DNA from: Mycobacterium gordonae
GTDB taxonomy: Bacteria; Actinomycetota; Actinomycetes; Mycobacteriales; Mycobacteriaceae
Length of the DNA stretch: 64,000 nt
Assembly (NCBI RefSeq): GCF_017086405.1
Contig: NZ_CP070973.1
Span: forward strand, 5,798,739 to 5,862,738
Direction: 5' to 3'
The notes beneath the pieces are model-generated. The model was not told where the DNA came from. It saw only the letters and a program-made list of their open reading frames with translations, and searched no databases. The translations under genes and the position numbers were made by a program. This document shows positions 52,296-62,029 of the stretch, piece after piece; within the stretch, counting starts at the first letter, position 1, and each line of letters starts with the position of its first letter.

Positions 52296-53777
52296 ATGAA
52301 GGGCGACACCGTGATCGAGCCGACGGGGCAGGAGTCGACGCCCGCGCCGGAAGTACCGCAGTCGCGGATCGCGCATGCGTTCTCGGTCCAACTCATCTGC
52401 CGGGTGCTGGGCATGCTGGCCTCGGTGGTCTCGGTGTCGATGACCGCCCGCTATCTGGGTCCCGGCCGCTACGGCCAGCTGATGGTGGCGGTCGCCTTCA
52501 TCGGGATGTGGACCGCCGCGACCGACCTCGGCATCAACACCGTGATCGTGCGTCGCGTCACCTCGGGCCGGGGCGCCTTGGAACGCCTGATTCGCGTCAA
52601 CAGTGGCCTGTCGCTGATGTATTGCGTCCCGCTGGCGGGCATGGCGGCGGTCACCGGGTTGCTGATCTACCGCGACGCCGATGTGCGGGTGATGCTGGTG
52701 GTGTTGTCCGGGCAGCTGTTGCTGCTGACGGTGCGGACCCGGTTCGAGCCCGTGTTCCTCTCCACGGTGCGGTTCTCCGCCGTCGCCGTCTCCGACGTGA
52801 CCGGCCGGATCGGCACCCTGGCCATGGTGAGCTGGCTGGTCGCGACGCACGCGAACATCATCTGGTTCGCGGTCGCACAGCTCATACCGCCGTTGGTGCA
52901 GTTGGCAATTCAGGGAGCGGCCGCGGCGCGTCACGTCTCGCTGCGCCCGGTGTTCTCTACCCGCGAGTCCATCGATCTATTGCGCGAAAGCCTGCCGCTG
53001 ATGGGCGTCGCCCTGGTCGGCATCCTGTACTGGCGTGCCGACGGGGTGATCCTGTCCCTGCTCAACAGTCATGCCGAGGTGGGCGTGTACGGGCTGGCGT
53101 ACACCATCGCCTTCAACACCGAGGCGCTGTCTATTTTCTTCCAGAAGTCCACCCTGTCGACGGCCACCGGCCTGTATTCGCGCGACGTCGGCGCTTACGT
53201 CGAATTCCTGCGCCGCAGCGTCGAACTGATGAGCTTCCTCGCCTTCCCCGTGGCCGTCGTCGGCACGCTGCTGGCCGGTCCGCTGATCGGATTGTTCGGT
53301 GACGCGGAGTTCGTGACGCGCGGGGCGCCGACCCTGGCGTTGCTGCTGATCGCCGCCTCGTTGCGGTTCGTCACCGGAACCCTCGGGCAGGGCCTGTTCG
53401 CCTGCCACGAACAGCGCTTCTTCTTCCGGTTGTCGGTGGGTGCGCTTGCCGCCAACGTGGCCTTCAACCTGTGCCTGGACGGCCGATTCGGCGCGGTCGG
53501 CGCCGGCGTCTCGCTGGTGTGCACGGAGCTGATCGGGCTGACGTTCGCGAGCTGGCGACTGGGCAACCATTGCGGGTATCGCACGCCGATGGTCTTCCTG
53601 GTGCGCCTGCTGATCCCGACGGCGGCCAGCGCCACTGTGGCACTGCTGCTTTCGGACCAGAACGTGGTACTCGCGCTGGCCGCCGCCGCCACCACCTACC
53701 TGCTCGTCAACGTGCTGGCCGGTCCCGTCAACTGGTCGACCCTGACCTCGCTCTTCCGGAAAAAGGTGACCGCATGA
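52296..53777 (+). CDS. Wzx-like polysaccharide flippase
   Basis: 493 residues with about 12 to 14 hydrophobic segments and the RfbX/PST (MOP superfamily) pattern near the N-terminus (YLGPGRYGQLMVAVAFIG, DLGINTVIVRRVT). It would turn lipid-linked repeat units to the outer face. It begins 2 bp after the transferase stop and overlaps the glycosyltransferase gene. Confidence 0.88.
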   Translation: MKGDTVIEPTGQESTPAPEVPQSRIAHAFSVQLICRVLGMLASVVSVSMTARYLGPGRYGQLMVAVAFIGMWTAATDLGINTVIVRRVTSGRGALERLIRVNSGLSLMYCVPLAGMAAVTGLLIYRDADVRVMLVVLSGQLLLLTVRTRFEPVFLSTVRFSAVAVSDVTGRIGTLAMVSWLVATHANIIWFAVAQLIPPLVQLAIQGAAAARHVSLRPVFSTRESIDLLRESLPLMGVALVGILYWRADGVILSLLNSHAEVGVYGLAYTIAFNTEALSIFFQKSTLSTATGLYSRDVGAYVEFLRRSVELMSFLAFPVAVVGTLLAGPLIGLFGDAEFVTRGAPTLALLLIAASLRFVTGTLGQGLFACHEQRFFFRLSVGALAANVAFNLCLDGRFGAVGAGVSLVCTELIGLTFASWRLGNHCGYRTPMVFLVRLLIPTAASATVALLLSDQNVVLALAAAATTYLLVNVLAGPVNWSTLTSLFRKKVTA

Positions 53778-55741
53778 GAACCCAACGGCCCCTGTCGGTG
53801 CTGATCGTGACCTACAAGAGCCACGAACTCCTGGAACAGTGCCTGGCCAGTGTCGCCGAGCACGCGCCGCAACTGCCGGTCTACGTCTACGAGAACAGCG
53901 GCGACGAATATCCCGGTCGCGAGGAGTTGGCGGCGCGCCATCCCGACGTGCACTGGGTGCTCGGGCCGGTGAATCTAGGCTTCGGGGCGGCCTTCAACGC
54001 ACTGGTGAAGCACACGCCCGACGACACGGATTTCCTGCTGTTGAACGCCGATACGCGGTTGACGGGGCCGCTGACCCGGACACTCGAGCTGTTCCGCCAA
54101 CCCGGCGTCGCCGCCGTGTCGCCGCTGATTCGCGACCCGGGCGCACCCGGCCCGCTGTTGTGGGACATCGCCACCAAGCACCGCACCCTGACCCGGTCCG
54201 TGGTCGCGGCCGCGGGCTATTCCGACCGGCTGCGGGGCACCCGGTTCTCGCACCTGTACCGTGAGCAGCCCGACGAGTCCGAGAGCATCGATGGCTACAT
54301 GGCCGGCATCTGTCTGGCGATCAACCGCGATGCTTGGAACGAGATCGGCGGCTTCGACGAGGAGTTCTTCCTCTACGGCGAAGAGACCGACTGGCAGGAG
54401 CGCGCCACGGCCGCGGGCTGGCGGATCCTGCTCGCCGACGAAGTGCACGCCGAGCACGGCAACCCGGCGGCCGGCAACACCGCTGGTGAATCAGTCTTCA
54501 CCCACGGTGCGGAGGTGTCCACCGTGGAACGCTTCCGCAACCGCGACTTGCTGCGCTCCAACATCGCCCTGCTGCTGGAACGCCAGGACAGTGTCCACCA
54601 CGCCGACGCGTTCCTGGCCGCCACCTCGGTGTTGGACAGGGTCCAGCGGTCCAAACGCGGAGCCCGCAAGAGCGCTATCGCTGCCCGTCGCAGCCACAAG
54701 CATCCGATCGTCATCACCACCAATCGCCTGGTGTACGGTGGCGCCGAGCGTCAAAAGTCGATACTGGCAAGGGAATTGGACCGTCGTGGCTATCCGGTCA
54801 CCATCGTCTGCATGCAACGGTTCGGGCCGCTGCTCAAGGAGATCCCACACAGCATCCGCGTGGTGCGCCAGCCCTGGTGGGCGCCGATGGTCGACCTGCC
54901 CGAGGGCCCGGCCGTGTTGATCACCGGTGACACCAACACCGAGACTGGTTTCGCGACCCTCTGGAAGGCCGCGGGGATGGCCAATTCGGGCCGGCGCTGG
55001 CTGGTGGCCCCGCATGTGCCGCCGGAGTCCGACCGGCCGATCTACTCGCGGCCGTTGACCGCCGCGATGAATCGCGCCGACGGTTTCATCGTTCTCGCCC
55101 AGCGTCATTGGGACATGCTGACCCCGCACCACAAGATCAGGGGCCGGCACTTCGTGGCGCCCAACGGGGTAGCCGTCTGCGGCGAGCCCGCCGAGCGGGT
55201 CCGCACCCCCGGTGCGCCGCCACATCTGGTGATGCTGTCGCGCATTGTCGAGCACAAGAACCCCCACCTGCTGATGGAGGCGCTCACCGGCCTGACCGAG
55301 CTGCCCTGGCGGCTGTCGATTTACGGCGACGGCCCGGACCGGCAGGCACTGGAAGCCCGCACCCCGGAAGCCCTGCGCGACCGCATCCAGTGGCGCGGAT
55401 GGTCGCCCGGGCCCGGCCCGGCGCTCGCCGATGCCGACCTGCTCTGCGTCCCGAGCCGCTCCGAGGCCTTCCCGATGGCGATCCTCGAGGCCATGGCGCG
55501 TGGCGTGCCGGTCGCCGCGTCGGGCATCTGCGCGGTCCCGGAAATGTTGGATTTCGGCAAGGCTGGTTTCGTCGTCGAACCCGTCTCGGTAACGGCGTGG
55601 CGGAACCAATTGGCCGAAATCCTCACCGACGTCGACGCATTGCCCGAGTTCGGTTGGCGCGGATTCGAGCGTCTGCAAACGCATTACACCGTGGAGGCGA
55701 TGACCGACGCCTACCTCGAAGCGATCGGCGCGGTGATGTGA
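53774..55741 (+). CDS. fused GT2-GT4 glycosyltransferase
   Basis: 655 residues. Residues about 1-290 are GT2 (LSVLIVTYKSHELLEQ, LNADTRLTG near 91-97, and GICLAINRDAWNEIGGFDEE then GEETDWQERA), the type seen in rhamnosyl- and other O-antigen transferases. Residues about 305-655 are GT4/GT-B (TTNRLVYGGAERQKSIL, HLVMLSRIVEHKNPHLLMEA, SRSEAFPMAILEAMARGVPV). One polypeptide could add two sugars in turn. It starts with ATG 53774, overlapping the flippase stop. Confidence 0.9.
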   Translation: MRTQRPLSVLIVTYKSHELLEQCLASVAEHAPQLPVYVYENSGDEYPGREELAARHPDVHWVLGPVNLGFGAAFNALVKHTPDDTDFLLLNADTRLTGPLTRTLELFRQPGVAAVSPLIRDPGAPGPLLWDIATKHRTLTRSVVAAAGYSDRLRGTRFSHLYREQPDESESIDGYMAGICLAINRDAWNEIGGFDEEFFLYGEETDWQERATAAGWRILLADEVHAEHGNPAAGNTAGESVFTHGAEVSTVERFRNRDLLRSNIALLLERQDSVHHADAFLAATSVLDRVQRSKRGARKSAIAARRSHKHPIVITTNRLVYGGAERQKSILARELDRRGYPVTIVCMQRFGPLLKEIPHSIRVVRQPWWAPMVDLPEGPAVLITGDTNTETGFATLWKAAGMANSGRRWLVAPHVPPESDRPIYSRPLTAAMNRADGFIVLAQRHWDMLTPHHKIRGRHFVAPNGVAVCGEPAERVRTPGAPPHLVMLSRIVEHKNPHLLMEALTGLTELPWRLSIYGDGPDRQALEARTPEALRDRIQWRGWSPGPGPALADADLLCVPSRSEAFPMAILEAMARGVPVAASGICAVPEMLDFGKAGFVVEPVSVTAWRNQLAEILTDVDALPEFGWRGFERLQTHYTVEAMTDAYLEAIGAVM

Positions 55742-55799
55742 GTCCCCTGCCCCGTAGCCACCCGTTCCGCATCCACCGAATCGACGAATCGAGAATTCC

Positions 55800-57053
55800 A
55801 TGAACTGCCGCTTGTGCGACTCCAACCGCATGCTCAGCGTGCTGGATCTGGGTGCGACTCCGCCGTGCGAAAAGATCCTCTCCCCCGAGGAACTCGACCT
55901 GCCCGAGCCCACCTACCCGCTGCACCTGCGGTTATGCCAGGACTGCCTGCTGCTGCAGATTCCCGCGCTGATCACGCCCGAGGAGACCTTCACCGAATAC
56001 GCCTACTACTCCTCGTATTCCGACAGCTGGGTCCAGCATGCCGAAACTTTCGTCGATCAGGCCGCGAGGCGTCTCGGGTTAGGACCCGATTCGTTCATGG
56101 TGGAAGTCGCCAGCAACGACGGGTACCTGCTGCAGCACGCCGTCGCGCGGGGCATCCCCTGCCTGGGCATCGAACCGTCCTTGAACGTCGGTGCGGCCGC
56201 GACCAAACGTGGCGTGCCCACCGTGTCCGAGTTCCTCAATCCGGCGCTGGCCCGCCGGGTCCGTGCCCAGCACGGTTCGGCAAACCTGGTGGTGGCCAAC
56301 AACGTCTACGCGCACATACCCGATCTGCGGGGTTTCACTCAGTCGTTGCGCGGACTGCTCGCCGACGACGGGTGGCTGAGCATCGAGGTGCACCACGCGC
56401 TGAACCTGGTGTGCCTCGGCCAATTCGACACCATCTATCACGAGCACTTCCAGTACTACACGGTGTTCTCGGCGCAGAACGCGCTCGCCAGCGCCGGCCT
56501 GGCCGTCGTCGACGTCGAGCTGTTGCCGACTCACGGCGGGTCCATCCGAGTGTGGGCCCGGCCGATCGAAGTCGCCGGACCGCCGACCGAGCGGGTCAAC
56601 AAGATTCTGCGTATCGAAGAGGCGGCCGGACTGCACCGCCCCGAGGGCTACCTGCAACTGCGCCACCGCACCGAAGAAATTCGTCACGACCTGCTGCGGT
56701 TCCTGATGCAGTGCCGCGCCGAGGGTAAACGGGTCGTCGGCTACGGGGCCCCGGGCAAGGGCAACACCCTGCTGAACTACTGCGGCATCCGCACGGATCT
56801 GCTCGAGTACACCGTCGACCGCAACCCCTACAAGCACGGTCACTTCACACCGGGCACCCGGATTCCCATCCACGACCCGGAACTGATCGCCAAGGATCGC
56901 CCGGACGTGGTGCTGGTGTTGCCCTGGAACCTGGAGACCGAGATCACCGAACAACTCAGCTACGTCACCGAGTGGGGCGGCCAGATCGTCTACGCACTCC
57001 CGAACCTGCACCTGGCGACGAACATGAAATCGCACAGTGCCGCGGTCGGATGA
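55800..57053 (+). CDS. sugar C-methyltransferase-type protein (1)
   Basis: 417 residues. The N-terminal Cys motif CRLCDSN...CEKIL...CQDCLLLQ fits the zinc site of TylC3/TcaB9-type C-methyltransferases. The SAM motif is intact (FMVEVASNDGYLLQHAVARG, GIEPSLN), and the C-terminal domain has VVGYGAPGKGNTLLNYCGI. Such enzymes methylate C-3 of NDP-4-keto-6-deoxysugars. It lies 58 bp after the GT and overlaps its paralogue. Confidence 0.88.
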   Translation: MNCRLCDSNRMLSVLDLGATPPCEKILSPEELDLPEPTYPLHLRLCQDCLLLQIPALITPEETFTEYAYYSSYSDSWVQHAETFVDQAARRLGLGPDSFMVEVASNDGYLLQHAVARGIPCLGIEPSLNVGAAATKRGVPTVSEFLNPALARRVRAQHGSANLVVANNVYAHIPDLRGFTQSLRGLLADDGWLSIEVHHALNLVCLGQFDTIYHEHFQYYTVFSAQNALASAGLAVVDVELLPTHGGSIRVWARPIEVAGPPTERVNKILRIEEAAGLHRPEGYLQLRHRTEEIRHDLLRFLMQCRAEGKRVVGYGAPGKGNTLLNYCGIRTDLLEYTVDRNPYKHGHFTPGTRIPIHDPELIAKDRPDVVLVLPWNLETEITEQLSYVTEWGGQIVYALPNLHLATNMKSHSAAVG

Positions 57054-58153
57054 GGCACTGCCGGGGCTGTGGCAACACTGAGCTGCGCCGCGTCCTCGAT
57101 TTGGGTAAAGCTCCTGCAGCCGAACAATTTCCACTGATCACCGAGCCCCTCACCCCGCAGGAGACCAGGCACGCCCTGGCGATGGACCTGTGCGGCTGCT
57201 GCGGCCTTGCCCAACTCGCCGGCGGCGAAGCCTTCGACCTGGCCGAAGAGCAGCAGAGTGTGGAGCCACATGCGATGCGCGAGCAAGCCGTGGACGCAGT
57301 GCGACGGGTCGCAGCGGCCGGCTGGCTGCGCGGTGACACGGTTCGCGAGTTCGGCAGTCCGCACGGCGGAACGTGGTTGCCGCTGTTCACCGAACGCGGT
57401 TATCGCGAAGCCGAGATCGCCGACGTGGTGCTCGACTCGTTCGGTTTGATGCACGACGCCGATCAGCGGGCCGCCTTGGAACTCCGGGCAAAGGCCACCG
57501 CACCCGGCGGCGTCTTGCTGGTGCAGATCCCTTCGCTGGCCGCGATGATCAGCCAGGGTCAGTGGAATCTACTGCGCCACAGCCACTTCGGCTACCACTC
57601 ACTCACCGCGCTGACGAACCTGCTGGGTGCGGTCGGGATGAGCATCGCCACCGTGTGGGAGTTCGACCTGCTCGGCGGGACATATCTTGTCGCAGCGGTG
57701 CACGGCCACGTCGAGCGAGACCGGTGTGCCGATGAGATTCTGAAGTTTGAACGGCATTTCGGGGTGACGCAGCCCGACGTGCTGCGGAAAATGCAGCAGG
57801 CGGCTGACACTCATGTCACACAGCTGCGCCAGTGGCTGGAAGCGCAGGCCGAGCGACACCTCTCGGTGTACGCATACTGCGCCGGATCGCGGGTGCCCGG
57901 ATTGTTCAGCCTCGCCGGGATAGACCGGCGGCTCATCAGAGGCATCGCCGACGCCTCAGCCGACAAGCATGGGCGCCGCATTCCCGGCACCGACATCGAG
58001 ATCATCGCTCCCGAACAGCTCATCGCCGCCGATCCCGATCGGGTCCTGCTGACGCTTCCCTATCTGTACGACGAGGTTCAGCGCGCGTACCCGCAGCTGA
58101 ACGGGCGCTGGTGGGTGGATCACGGCACGTCGATCGTTCGGGGTTCGGCGTGA
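57050..58153 (+). CDS. sugar C-methyltransferase-type protein (2), altered SAM motif
   Basis: 367 residues, same layout as its neighbour: N-terminal CRGCGNTELR and CGCCGLAQL, middle methyltransferase-like region, and a C-terminal domain with CAGSRVPGLFSLAGIDRRLI. The SAM-binding loop is replaced by VREFGSPHGGTWLPLFTERG, which lacks the usual GxGxG-type acidic loop, and the acidic adenosine contact is not evident. It may have lost methyl transfer and kept another role, such as binding or isomerising the keto-sugar. This is inference. Confidence 0.75.
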   Translation: MRHCRGCGNTELRRVLDLGKAPAAEQFPLITEPLTPQETRHALAMDLCGCCGLAQLAGGEAFDLAEEQQSVEPHAMREQAVDAVRRVAAAGWLRGDTVREFGSPHGGTWLPLFTERGYREAEIADVVLDSFGLMHDADQRAALELRAKATAPGGVLLVQIPSLAAMISQGQWNLLRHSHFGYHSLTALTNLLGAVGMSIATVWEFDLLGGTYLVAAVHGHVERDRCADEILKFERHFGVTQPDVLRKMQQAADTHVTQLRQWLEAQAERHLSVYAYCAGSRVPGLFSLAGIDRRLIRGIADASADKHGRRIPGTDIEIIAPEQLIAADPDRVLLTLPYLYDEVQRAYPQLNGRWWVDHGTSIVRGSA

Positions 58154-59238
58154 CGTCCCCGCGGATTCTCTGGCTTTCACCCTGGATGCGTCCGCTGGCG
58201 CGCGTTCAGGCCGAGGCACTGCGTCGCCATGGCGCCGACGTGCTGCTGGTGACCTCCGATCGGCACCCGGAATCCGGACCCGCCCGCGACTACGAACTCG
58301 TCCTCGATCCGCGCTTTCGCACCGCCGCTACCTGGGGCCCGAGTTTCACCGCATGGCGCCGTATTCGCCGGTACCGGCCGGACATCGTGATCACCGAGTT
58401 GGTGCGCGATCCACGCTGGATCGCGTTGGCCGGCCGGATCCCACGAATTCAGCTGGTGCACGACGATCGCCCGCATGACCCCGCTGAGCGGCGGCCGCCC
58501 TACGAACTCGAGGTATTCGACCGGTGGGGCGCCCGTTCGGCGGCCACCGTCACCTACAGCGATTACGTCGCTGCCCGGGTCACCACACGGCGCGACGTGA
58601 CGGGCATGCCGGTCCACGTGCTGCCACTAACCAGCGACCTGGACCCGGCCTTGGCCGCCGAACCGCTCGGCGCGCAGCTGCGCCGCGACTTCGTCATGAT
58701 CGGCCGGCTGAATCCCTACAAGAACGTCGACGTGGTGCTGCGGGCATGGCAGCGGCATGTCGACGGAAATCGTTGGCGCGGCGACAAACTGGTGCTGATC
58801 GGTGACGGGTCGATCGACGCTGCCCGGCTGCCCCCACACAGCGAATGGCGGTCGGGCCCCTACCGCTACGGCGACGTGCTCGGCACGCTGGCCGCGGCAA
58901 AGGGTTCGGTGGCCCACTACCGGAGGGCGTCGCAGAGCGGGGTGCAGGTGCTGTCGATGCAGCTGGGCGTGATGCCCATCGTTTCCGACCGCGGCGGACT
59001 GCCCGAGTATCAGCCGCCGGAATGCCGCCCCGTGGGGGTCGATGACATCAGCGGATTGGCAGAGGCTTTCAATGAGCTGGCCGATCCGGCGTGTGCGGCT
59101 CGGCTCGGTGCTCTGGCGGCACGCCAGTACGCACAGCGGTTTACCGTCGACCATGCAGCCGAGCGGCTATTGGATGTGATCGGCAGCGTCTACCCGTCCT
59201 CGTCGTCATCCCCGCTTTCGCGGAACTTCTTGGGTTGA
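58150..59238 (+). CDS. GT4-family glycosyltransferase
   Basis: 362 residues from GTG 58150, GTGA-coupled to the previous gene. GT-B features: RILWLSPWMRPLARVQAEAL at the N-terminus, FVMIGRLNPYKNVDVVLRAW in the C-terminal domain, and MPIVSDRGGLPEYQP. The acceptor is unknown. It is the last gene of the plus-strand operon. Its 3' end overlaps the convergent 13E12 remnant by 49 bp. Confidence 0.88.
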   Translation: MTSPRILWLSPWMRPLARVQAEALRRHGADVLLVTSDRHPESGPARDYELVLDPRFRTAATWGPSFTAWRRIRRYRPDIVITELVRDPRWIALAGRIPRIQLVHDDRPHDPAERRPPYELEVFDRWGARSAATVTYSDYVAARVTTRRDVTGMPVHVLPLTSDLDPALAAEPLGAQLRRDFVMIGRLNPYKNVDVVLRAWQRHVDGNRWRGDKLVLIGDGSIDAARLPPHSEWRSGPYRYGDVLGTLAAAKGSVAHYRRASQSGVQVLSMQLGVMPIVSDRGGLPEYQPPECRPVGVDDISGLAEAFNELADPACAARLGALAARQYAQRFTVDHAAERLLDVIGSVYPSSSSSPLSRNFLG

Positions 59239-60039
59239 TGCATGCAGTTAGTTCGGGGCCGCCCGAAGTCCAAGGGCTTTGGTGGTATCCATTCGGCGAA
59301 GCCGCGGATGTTTCGCCGGGTGGCGTAGTTGTGACGTTCGACCATTCTGTTGTCGCGTCCGCAGGCCAGGGTGAGCTCGTCGATGTGGGTGCGGCGGGCG
59401 TTGAACCAGCCCCGGACGTGGTGAACCTGCGTGCCGTAGCCGGGCACGGTGCAGCCGGGACGGGTGCAACCGCCGTCTCTGCCGAGTAGGGCTAGTCGTT
59501 GTTCGGGAGACGCCAGGCGCTTGCCGTGGTACCGGGCCAGGGTTTTCTCTTTGTCGATGATGGCCCGGGGGTACCTCCCGCTTGTGGGGGAGTAGTGGTA
59601 GGCCGGGGGGGAGGCCAGCCGGCGGACGTCGGATATGGGCAGCAGGGTGCCGCCGGCGGTCAAGACGTGTCCGGTGCCGGTTTCCAGCTCGGTCAGGGTG
59701 GTGGGGCGCCAAGGGTTCTCCGGTCGGCGCGCGGCGCGGGCCTAAGTCGGCGGCGTCGGCGATACGGCGGTCCGCGTCGTCCTTGTCGATCCGCAGCCGG
59801 TCGGCGAGCGCGTGGCCCAGCGTGCCACCCAGCTCGGCTGAAGTGGTCTGCGCGGCAAGCTGATTGATCAACGTGTGTCCGACCACCGGCAGGCGCCGGC
59901 ACCGCACTTCCAGTTCACCGAGCGTCGTCATCAACTCCGGGCTGGTCAACAGGTCCGCACCTAGTTCCAACAACCGCGACACCGACCCGCGAAGCGCATC
60001 CAACGCCTCCGCCCAGTCGTCACGCGTGCTGCAACTCAT
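59190..60039 (-). pseudogene. 13E12-family (DUF222/HNH) protein, decayed
   Basis: The N-terminal part from ATG 60039 (DDWAEALDALRGSVSRLLEL, SAELGGTLGHALADRLRID) is DUF222. The frame then leaves it near 59750, and a second frame carries the HNH part (GGCTRPGCTVPGYGTQVHHV, LTLACGRDNRMVERH). Together they make about 260 residues; intact members are normally well over 400, so the middle is deleted as well as frameshifted. The 13E12 family is repeated in mycobacterial genomes and thought to be mobile. It sits between the two halves of the polysaccharide cluster. Confidence 0.85.
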
Positions 60040-60089
60040 ACCTCAATTCTATTGCGGGGCAACGGTAACCGAGCACCGCCGCAGATCCC

Positions 60090-60956
60090 TCAGCCGCAGA
60101 ACCCGGACACCAACTCCGGGGACCGCACCGCGACGAAGTCGTGCACGTAACCCTGCGGCATCGCGAAGGGATGGAACTCCCCAGAACCCGCCCCCGCATC
60201 GAGGAAGTCCATCTGGTCGCGCGCAACGTCGAATTGGGCAATAGGCCGCAACGCCGACTCGGTCAGGTAGAACAGGTGATATCCGAGATCCCGGATCTGA
60301 CCGAACACATCATCGATCGGCACCGAGAGATGGCGCTGCTCGATCTCGATCAAAATCGCAGGGCGGCAACGCCGGAGCATCTTGGCGCCGCCACGGAGCA
60401 CCGACATCTCATGCCCTTCGACGTCGATCTTCACGAAGTCGACATCGACATTCTCGAGGACGTCGTCCAAGCGCAGCAGCGGCACCTCGATCTTGCGAAC
60501 GTCCACACCCTGCCCGTCGAACCCATGTGCCAGACTCCCCTGCGCCGTCACCTGCCGATGGTGGTGTTCGGGCACCAGCAACTGGGCGGTGCCGGTCTCA
60601 TCGGACACCGCGGCCTGGCTGAAGTGCACTTGAGGTCGCGCCCGGTCGAGCTTGCGCAGCATCGGCGCGTTGTCGGGATGGGGTTCAAAGCTGTAGAGCT
60701 GTCCGGCCTTTCCGACGCGGCGGGCCAGGTGATAGGTGAACAGGCCCCAGCTTGCCCCGACGTCGACGACGGTCGCGCCGCGGGCAGTGAAATGATCCGC
60801 CACCGTCATGGCCGGGTCCTGGGTCAATCGCCGGCGCCAGAGCGCCTCGGTGGCGGCCGTCATCGCCGAGCGACCCAGCAGCCGGCCGACATTGCGCACC
60901 GTCACATACCGCGCCGCCCAGTTGGCCGCTTCGCTCTGCAGCAGAGCAACCTTCAT
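60090..60956 (-). CDS. FkbM-family methyltransferase
   Basis: 288 residues from ATG 60956. SAM site VVDVGASWGLFTYHLARRVG, acidic FEPHPDN, and the FkbM motif VDFVKIDVEGHEMSVLRGG. The family O-methylates sugars and other small molecules. It probably decorates the polysaccharide. ATGA-overlapped by the upstream GT, hence co-transcribed. Confidence 0.9.
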   Translation of the reverse strand: MKVALLQSEAANWAARYVTVRNVGRLLGRSAMTAATEALWRRRLTQDPAMTVADHFTARGATVVDVGASWGLFTYHLARRVGKAGQLYSFEPHPDNAPMLRKLDRARPQVHFSQAAVSDETGTAQLLVPEHHHRQVTAQGSLAHGFDGQGVDVRKIEVPLLRLDDVLENVDVDFVKIDVEGHEMSVLRGGAKMLRRCRPAILIEIEQRHLSVPIDDVFGQIRDLGYHLFYLTESALRPIAQFDVARDQMDFLDAGAGSGEFHPFAMPQGYVHDFVAVRSPELVSGFCG

Positions 60957-62029
60957 CGTTGAACCGCCTTTCCGTCGAGATCGGTCCACAGCTGCGTCAG
61001 CCGCTGATACCACCGGTCCAGCCCGAAGTCGCCGGCGCGGCTACGGGCGGCCTCGCCCAGACTGGCTCGCAGGTCGGAATCTTTGAGCAGTTCGTTCAGC
61101 GCATGGGCGAGTTGCTCGGGACGGCCGGGTGCCACCACCAAGCCGGTGACCCGGTCGGTGATCGCCTCGGGGATGCTGCCCACCGAAGTAGTCACCGGCG
61201 CAAGCCCGTAGGCCATCGCTTCGAGTAACGCCACAGGCAGTCCCTCGTCGTGGCTGGGTAGTACGAAAATATGTGCACTGCAAAGCAATTCGTCACGTTG
61301 GCGCGGATCCAACCAGCCCGCGACGGCGATGGTTTCACCCAGACCGGCGGTGGCAACCGCCGCACGCACCTCGTCCACTTCCCCATCGCCGGCCAACGTC
61401 ACCCTGAACCGGGCGCGCACCTCGCCGTCCAGCGCGGCGACGGCGCGGATCAGGTCATAGCTGCCCTTACGCACGCCCAAGCGGCCGAGCGAAACCGCAT
61501 GCACCAGCGGCGCATTTGAGTGCTCCACCGGGTGATCCGGAATCGGAACCGCGTTGTTGAGCACACTGATCCGCCCGGCCGGCAGCCGCAGTCGGCCGGC
61601 GTACTCCTCGACGTGGCGGGTACCGAGCACCAGCCACTGATCGGCCACCAGCAGGCGCCGAACCAAACCCTTAGCCGCAGCAGGCAATTTGTCGAACCAG
61701 CCGGCGAAATCGTAACTGTGCGCATGCACCACGGCCGGCACCTGCACCCACCGAGCCACGGCCAGGGGCAGCGCCTTGCGCACCACGCTGCCGCCGTGCG
61801 CCAGGTGCACGTGCAGCACGTCGACCCGCCGGCGGGCCACCAGCCAGGCGGCCCGCAACATCCCCGATCCGCCCGTCCAGAGCCGAAACCACAGCGGCCC
61901 TTCGATATACGTCGGCACCGTGGTCACGCGCACATCGGGGTGGGCGGCCATCAGGGTGATGACGGTCGCCATGCCGCCACGGCTGGCCGCCTGGGCAGGC
62001 GCCGGGCCCACCAGCAGCACCCGGGTCAC
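60953..62029 (-). CDS. GT4-family glycosyltransferase
   Basis: 358 residues from GTG 62029. GT-B: N-terminal GPAPAQAASRGGMATVITL (acceptor loop), LVHAVSLGRLGVRKGSYDLI and the donor Glu motif HDEGLPVALLEAMAYGLAPV. Sugar and linkage are unknown. It is coupled by 4 bp overlaps to the polymerase before it and the FkbM gene after it. Confidence 0.9.
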   Translation of the reverse strand: MTRVLLVGPAPAQAASRGGMATVITLMAAHPDVRVTTVPTYIEGPLWFRLWTGGSGMLRAAWLVARRRVDVLHVHLAHGGSVVRKALPLAVARWVQVPAVVHAHSYDFAGWFDKLPAAAKGLVRRLLVADQWLVLGTRHVEEYAGRLRLPAGRISVLNNAVPIPDHPVEHSNAPLVHAVSLGRLGVRKGSYDLIRAVAALDGEVRARFRVTLAGDGEVDEVRAAVATAGLGETIAVAGWLDPRQRDELLCSAHIFVLPSHDEGLPVALLEAMAYGLAPVTTSVGSIPEAITDRVTGLVVAPGRPEQLAHALNELLKDSDLRASLGEAARSRAGDFGLDRWYQRLTQLWTDLDGKAVQR

